Source of the DNA: JBCBKZ01 sp039026975
GTDB lineage: Bacteria; Bacteroidota; Bacteroidia; J057
Assembly (NCBI GenBank): GCA_039026975.1
Contig: JBCCLI010000101.1
Location: 1 to 17,314, forward strand
Length of the DNA stretch: 17,314 bases
Direction of reading: 5' to 3'
Below are positions 15,752 to 17,314 of the stretch, piece after piece. Both the position numbers and the translations under genes were made by a program. Position 1 is the stretch's first letter, and each line of letters begins with the position of its first letter. Under the pieces are notes generated by a model. The model ran no database searches, had not been told where the DNA came from, and saw nothing but the letters and a program-made list of their open reading frames with translations.

Positions 15752-17203
15752 ATGCATTCTTGTAAGCAAGAACATACCAATTACACTCGTAGAGATTTTC
15801 TCAGCAAAACCTCTCTAGGCTTGGGCGCCCTCTCCTTAGCATCCTTCCTAAACCCACTAGGTGTTTTTGGAAAAAACCCAGGCCCAGGTGATGGAGGGAT
15901 ATTGGGAAGTCCTCACTTCACCCCAAGGGTGAAAAGAGTTATTTACCTCTTCCAAAGTGGGGCTCCCTCCCAACTAGATCTGTTTGATTACAAGCCCTTA
16001 CTACAAGCGCGTAATGGAGAAGATTTACCAGAAAGCATCAGGAAAGGCCAGCGATTAACTGGGATGACCGCGGGCCAAGCCAAGTTTCCACTAGCAGGCT
16101 CCCAGTTCGCTTTCCAGCAATACGGCCAAAGTGGTGCCTGGATGAGTGAGCTCATGCCGTATACTGCCCAAATAGTGGATGAGCTCTGCTTCATCAAGTC
16201 CATGTACACGGAAGCTATCAACCATGATCCTGCTGCTACCTTCATCCAAACCGGCTCCCAGTTTCCAGGGAGGCCTTCCATGGGTTCATGGGTGAGCTAT
16301 GGCTTAGGAACAGATAATGAGAACCTACCCTCCTTTGTGGTACTGGTTACCAAGGATAAGTATGGACAGCCACTATACTCCCGACTTTGGGGGAATGGCT
16401 TTCTCCCTTCCCAACACCAAGGGGTCCAATTCCGAGCAGGGAAAAATCCCGTACTCTATCTGTCAAATCCACCAGGAGTAGATGAAAAGAGCAGAAGAGA
16501 GCAGCTAGACTATCTGCAGAAGCTGGAAGCCCTCAACCATCAGGAACTGGGAGACCCAGAGATCATGGCTAGGATGGCTCAGTATGAAATGGCTTTCAGA
16601 ATGCAGACTTCCGTACCGGAAATCATGGATACCTCCTCAGAGCCGGATTATATCTATGATATGTATGGGGAAGATAGTAGAAAAGCGGGCACTTTTGCTG
16701 CTAACTGTCTACTAGCCAGAAGACTAGCGGAAAGAGATGTAAAGTTCATCCAGCTCTACCACCAGGGATGGGATGCCCACGGGAATCTACCTGGCAGTAT
16801 GAAAGTCCAGTGTAAGGAGACAGATCAGGCTACGGCGGCCCTTATTAAAGACTTGAAACAGAGAGGTATGCTAGAAGATACTCTGGTGATATGGGGCGGA
16901 GAATTTGGTAGAACTAACTATTCTCAAGGAAAGCTCACAGCTACCAATTACGGAAGGGATCACCACCCCAGATGCTTTACCATTTTCATGGCTGGTGCAG
17001 GGGTGAAAGCGGGATTTTCCCTGGGTGCCACAGATGAGTTTGGCTATAACATAGCCCATAGGCCCGTACATGTACATGATTTTCAGGCTACCCTCATGCA
17101 CTTACTGGGAGTAGACCACGAGCGGCTTACTTTCAAATTCCAAGGTAGGAGATACCGCCTAACAGATGTTCACGGCGAAGTGGTAAAAGAAATTTTAGCA
17201 TAG
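15752..17203 (+). CDS. DUF1501 protein with Tat signal
   Basis: A 483-residue exported protein of the DUF1501 family (PF07394), related in fold to the sulfatase/alkaline phosphatase superfamily but without an established reaction. The N-terminus carries a twin-arginine signal: TRRDFLSK (Arg13, Arg14) followed by a mildly hydrophobic stretch to about residue 40, so the protein is probably folded, perhaps with a cofactor or metal, before export. Family landmarks are VIYLFQSGAPSQLDLFDYKP (63-82), WDAHGN (340-345), WGGEFGRT (381-388), GRDHHPR (401-407) and the closing TLMHLLGVDHERLTFKFQGR. Acidic and His residues in these motifs are candidate metal ligands. DUF1501 genes habitually follow DUF1549/DUF1553 genes, which is the case here with a 10-base gap. 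The ATG at 15752 gives a complete Tat signal with a 12-residue lead. Confidence 0.93.
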   Translation: MHSCKQEHTNYTRRDFLSKTSLGLGALSLASFLNPLGVFGKNPGPGDGGILGSPHFTPRVKRVIYLFQSGAPSQLDLFDYKPLLQARNGEDLPESIRKGQRLTGMTAGQAKFPLAGSQFAFQQYGQSGAWMSELMPYTAQIVDELCFIKSMYTEAINHDPAATFIQTGSQFPGRPSMGSWVSYGLGTDNENLPSFVVLVTKDKYGQPLYSRLWGNGFLPSQHQGVQFRAGKNPVLYLSNPPGVDEKSRREQLDYLQKLEALNHQELGDPEIMARMAQYEMAFRMQTSVPEIMDTSSEPDYIYDMYGEDSRKAGTFAANCLLARRLAERDVKFIQLYHQGWDAHGNLPGSMKVQCKETDQATAALIKDLKQRGMLEDTLVIWGGEFGRTNYSQGKLTATNYGRDHHPRCFTIFMAGAGVKAGFSLGATDEFGYNIAHRPVHVHDFQATLMHLLGVDHERLTFKFQGRRYRLTDVHGEVVKEILA

Positions 17204-17210
17204 AGGGATC

Positions 17211-17314
17211 ATGAAATTAATGGTACTGGTAAGTTTAGGAGAATTCATAGGCAGGTTCCACCCCTTAGTGGTTCACCTTCCCATAGGCTTTTTTGTGTTG
17301 GCTATTCTCCTGGA
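17211..17314 (+). CDS. DUF2231-like membrane protein, 5' end only
   Basis: The window ends inside this gene. The visible 34 residues begin MKLMVLVSLGEFIGRFHPLV and continue VHLPIGFFVLAILL. The FHPLVVHLPIG motif at the first transmembrane helix is typical of DUF2231 membrane proteins, which in these bacteria may be fused to a PSCyt1 cytochrome domain and sometimes to WD40 or leucine-rich repeats. AGAGGG overlaps the stop codon of the DUF1501 gene and lies 3 bases before the ATG, and the intergenic distance is 7 bases, so translation is probably coupled. It would supply a membrane anchor or electron-accepting partner for the lipoproteins. The C-terminal part is not visible. Confidence 0.75.
   Translation, partial: MKLMVLVSLGEFIGRFHPLVVHLPIGFFVLAILL

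Overview
This window looks like a chromosomal segment of a Bacteroidota bacterium, probably of the Cytophagales type. The evidence is: moderate GC content; few Shine-Dalgarno sequences ahead of otherwise convincing genes; signal peptides ending in SxxAQ; an outer-surface style GIN/DUF2807 protein; and a cassette of DUF1549/DUF1553, DUF1501 and DUF2231 genes that is known from Planctomycetes, Verrucomicrobia and Cytophagales. The taxonomic call is inference, since no rRNA or marker gene is present.

Region 1 (1-6592) concerns alpha-glucans. It holds an MFS sugar transporter of the GPH/SLC45 (maltose/sucrose) type, a secreted SxxK serine hydrolase, and, convergent to these, a large 4-alpha-glucanotransferase (malQ) with two N-terminal CBM20 starch-binding modules and the DPE2-type insertion in its GH77 domain. 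A perfect 19-bp stem-loop separates the converging genes. Upstream of malQ lies a 416-bp divergent intergenic region rich in small palindromes and repeated GCAATT/AATTGC motifs.

Region 2 (6593-8876) is regulatory. A MerR regulator with CarH/LitR architecture keeps the Wx9EH signature of the cobalamin photoreceptor family but has lost the His of the B12 lower-ligand motif. Its 3' end overlaps by 35 bp that of a convergent stand-alone PAS protein. A secreted DUF2807 protein with about eight glycine-turn repeats follows and ends at a clear intrinsic terminator.

Region 3 (8952-17314) is the most distinctive part. Two tandem, colinear paralogues of about 1,090 residues each carry a lipoprotein signal, a PSCyt1 heme-type CxxCH domain, DUF1549 with a second CxxCH, a short coiled coil, a LamG lectin-like domain and a DUF1553/PSD1 domain. 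Ten bases after the second copy comes a Tat-exported DUF1501 protein, and 7 bases after that the start of a DUF2231-type membrane protein, cut by the window edge. These probably form an exported, membrane-associated redox or carbohydrate-processing system whose biochemistry is not established; the duplication of the large lipoprotein within the cassette is its most notable trait.

No tRNA, rRNA, CRISPR array, insertion sequence or phage gene was recognised.
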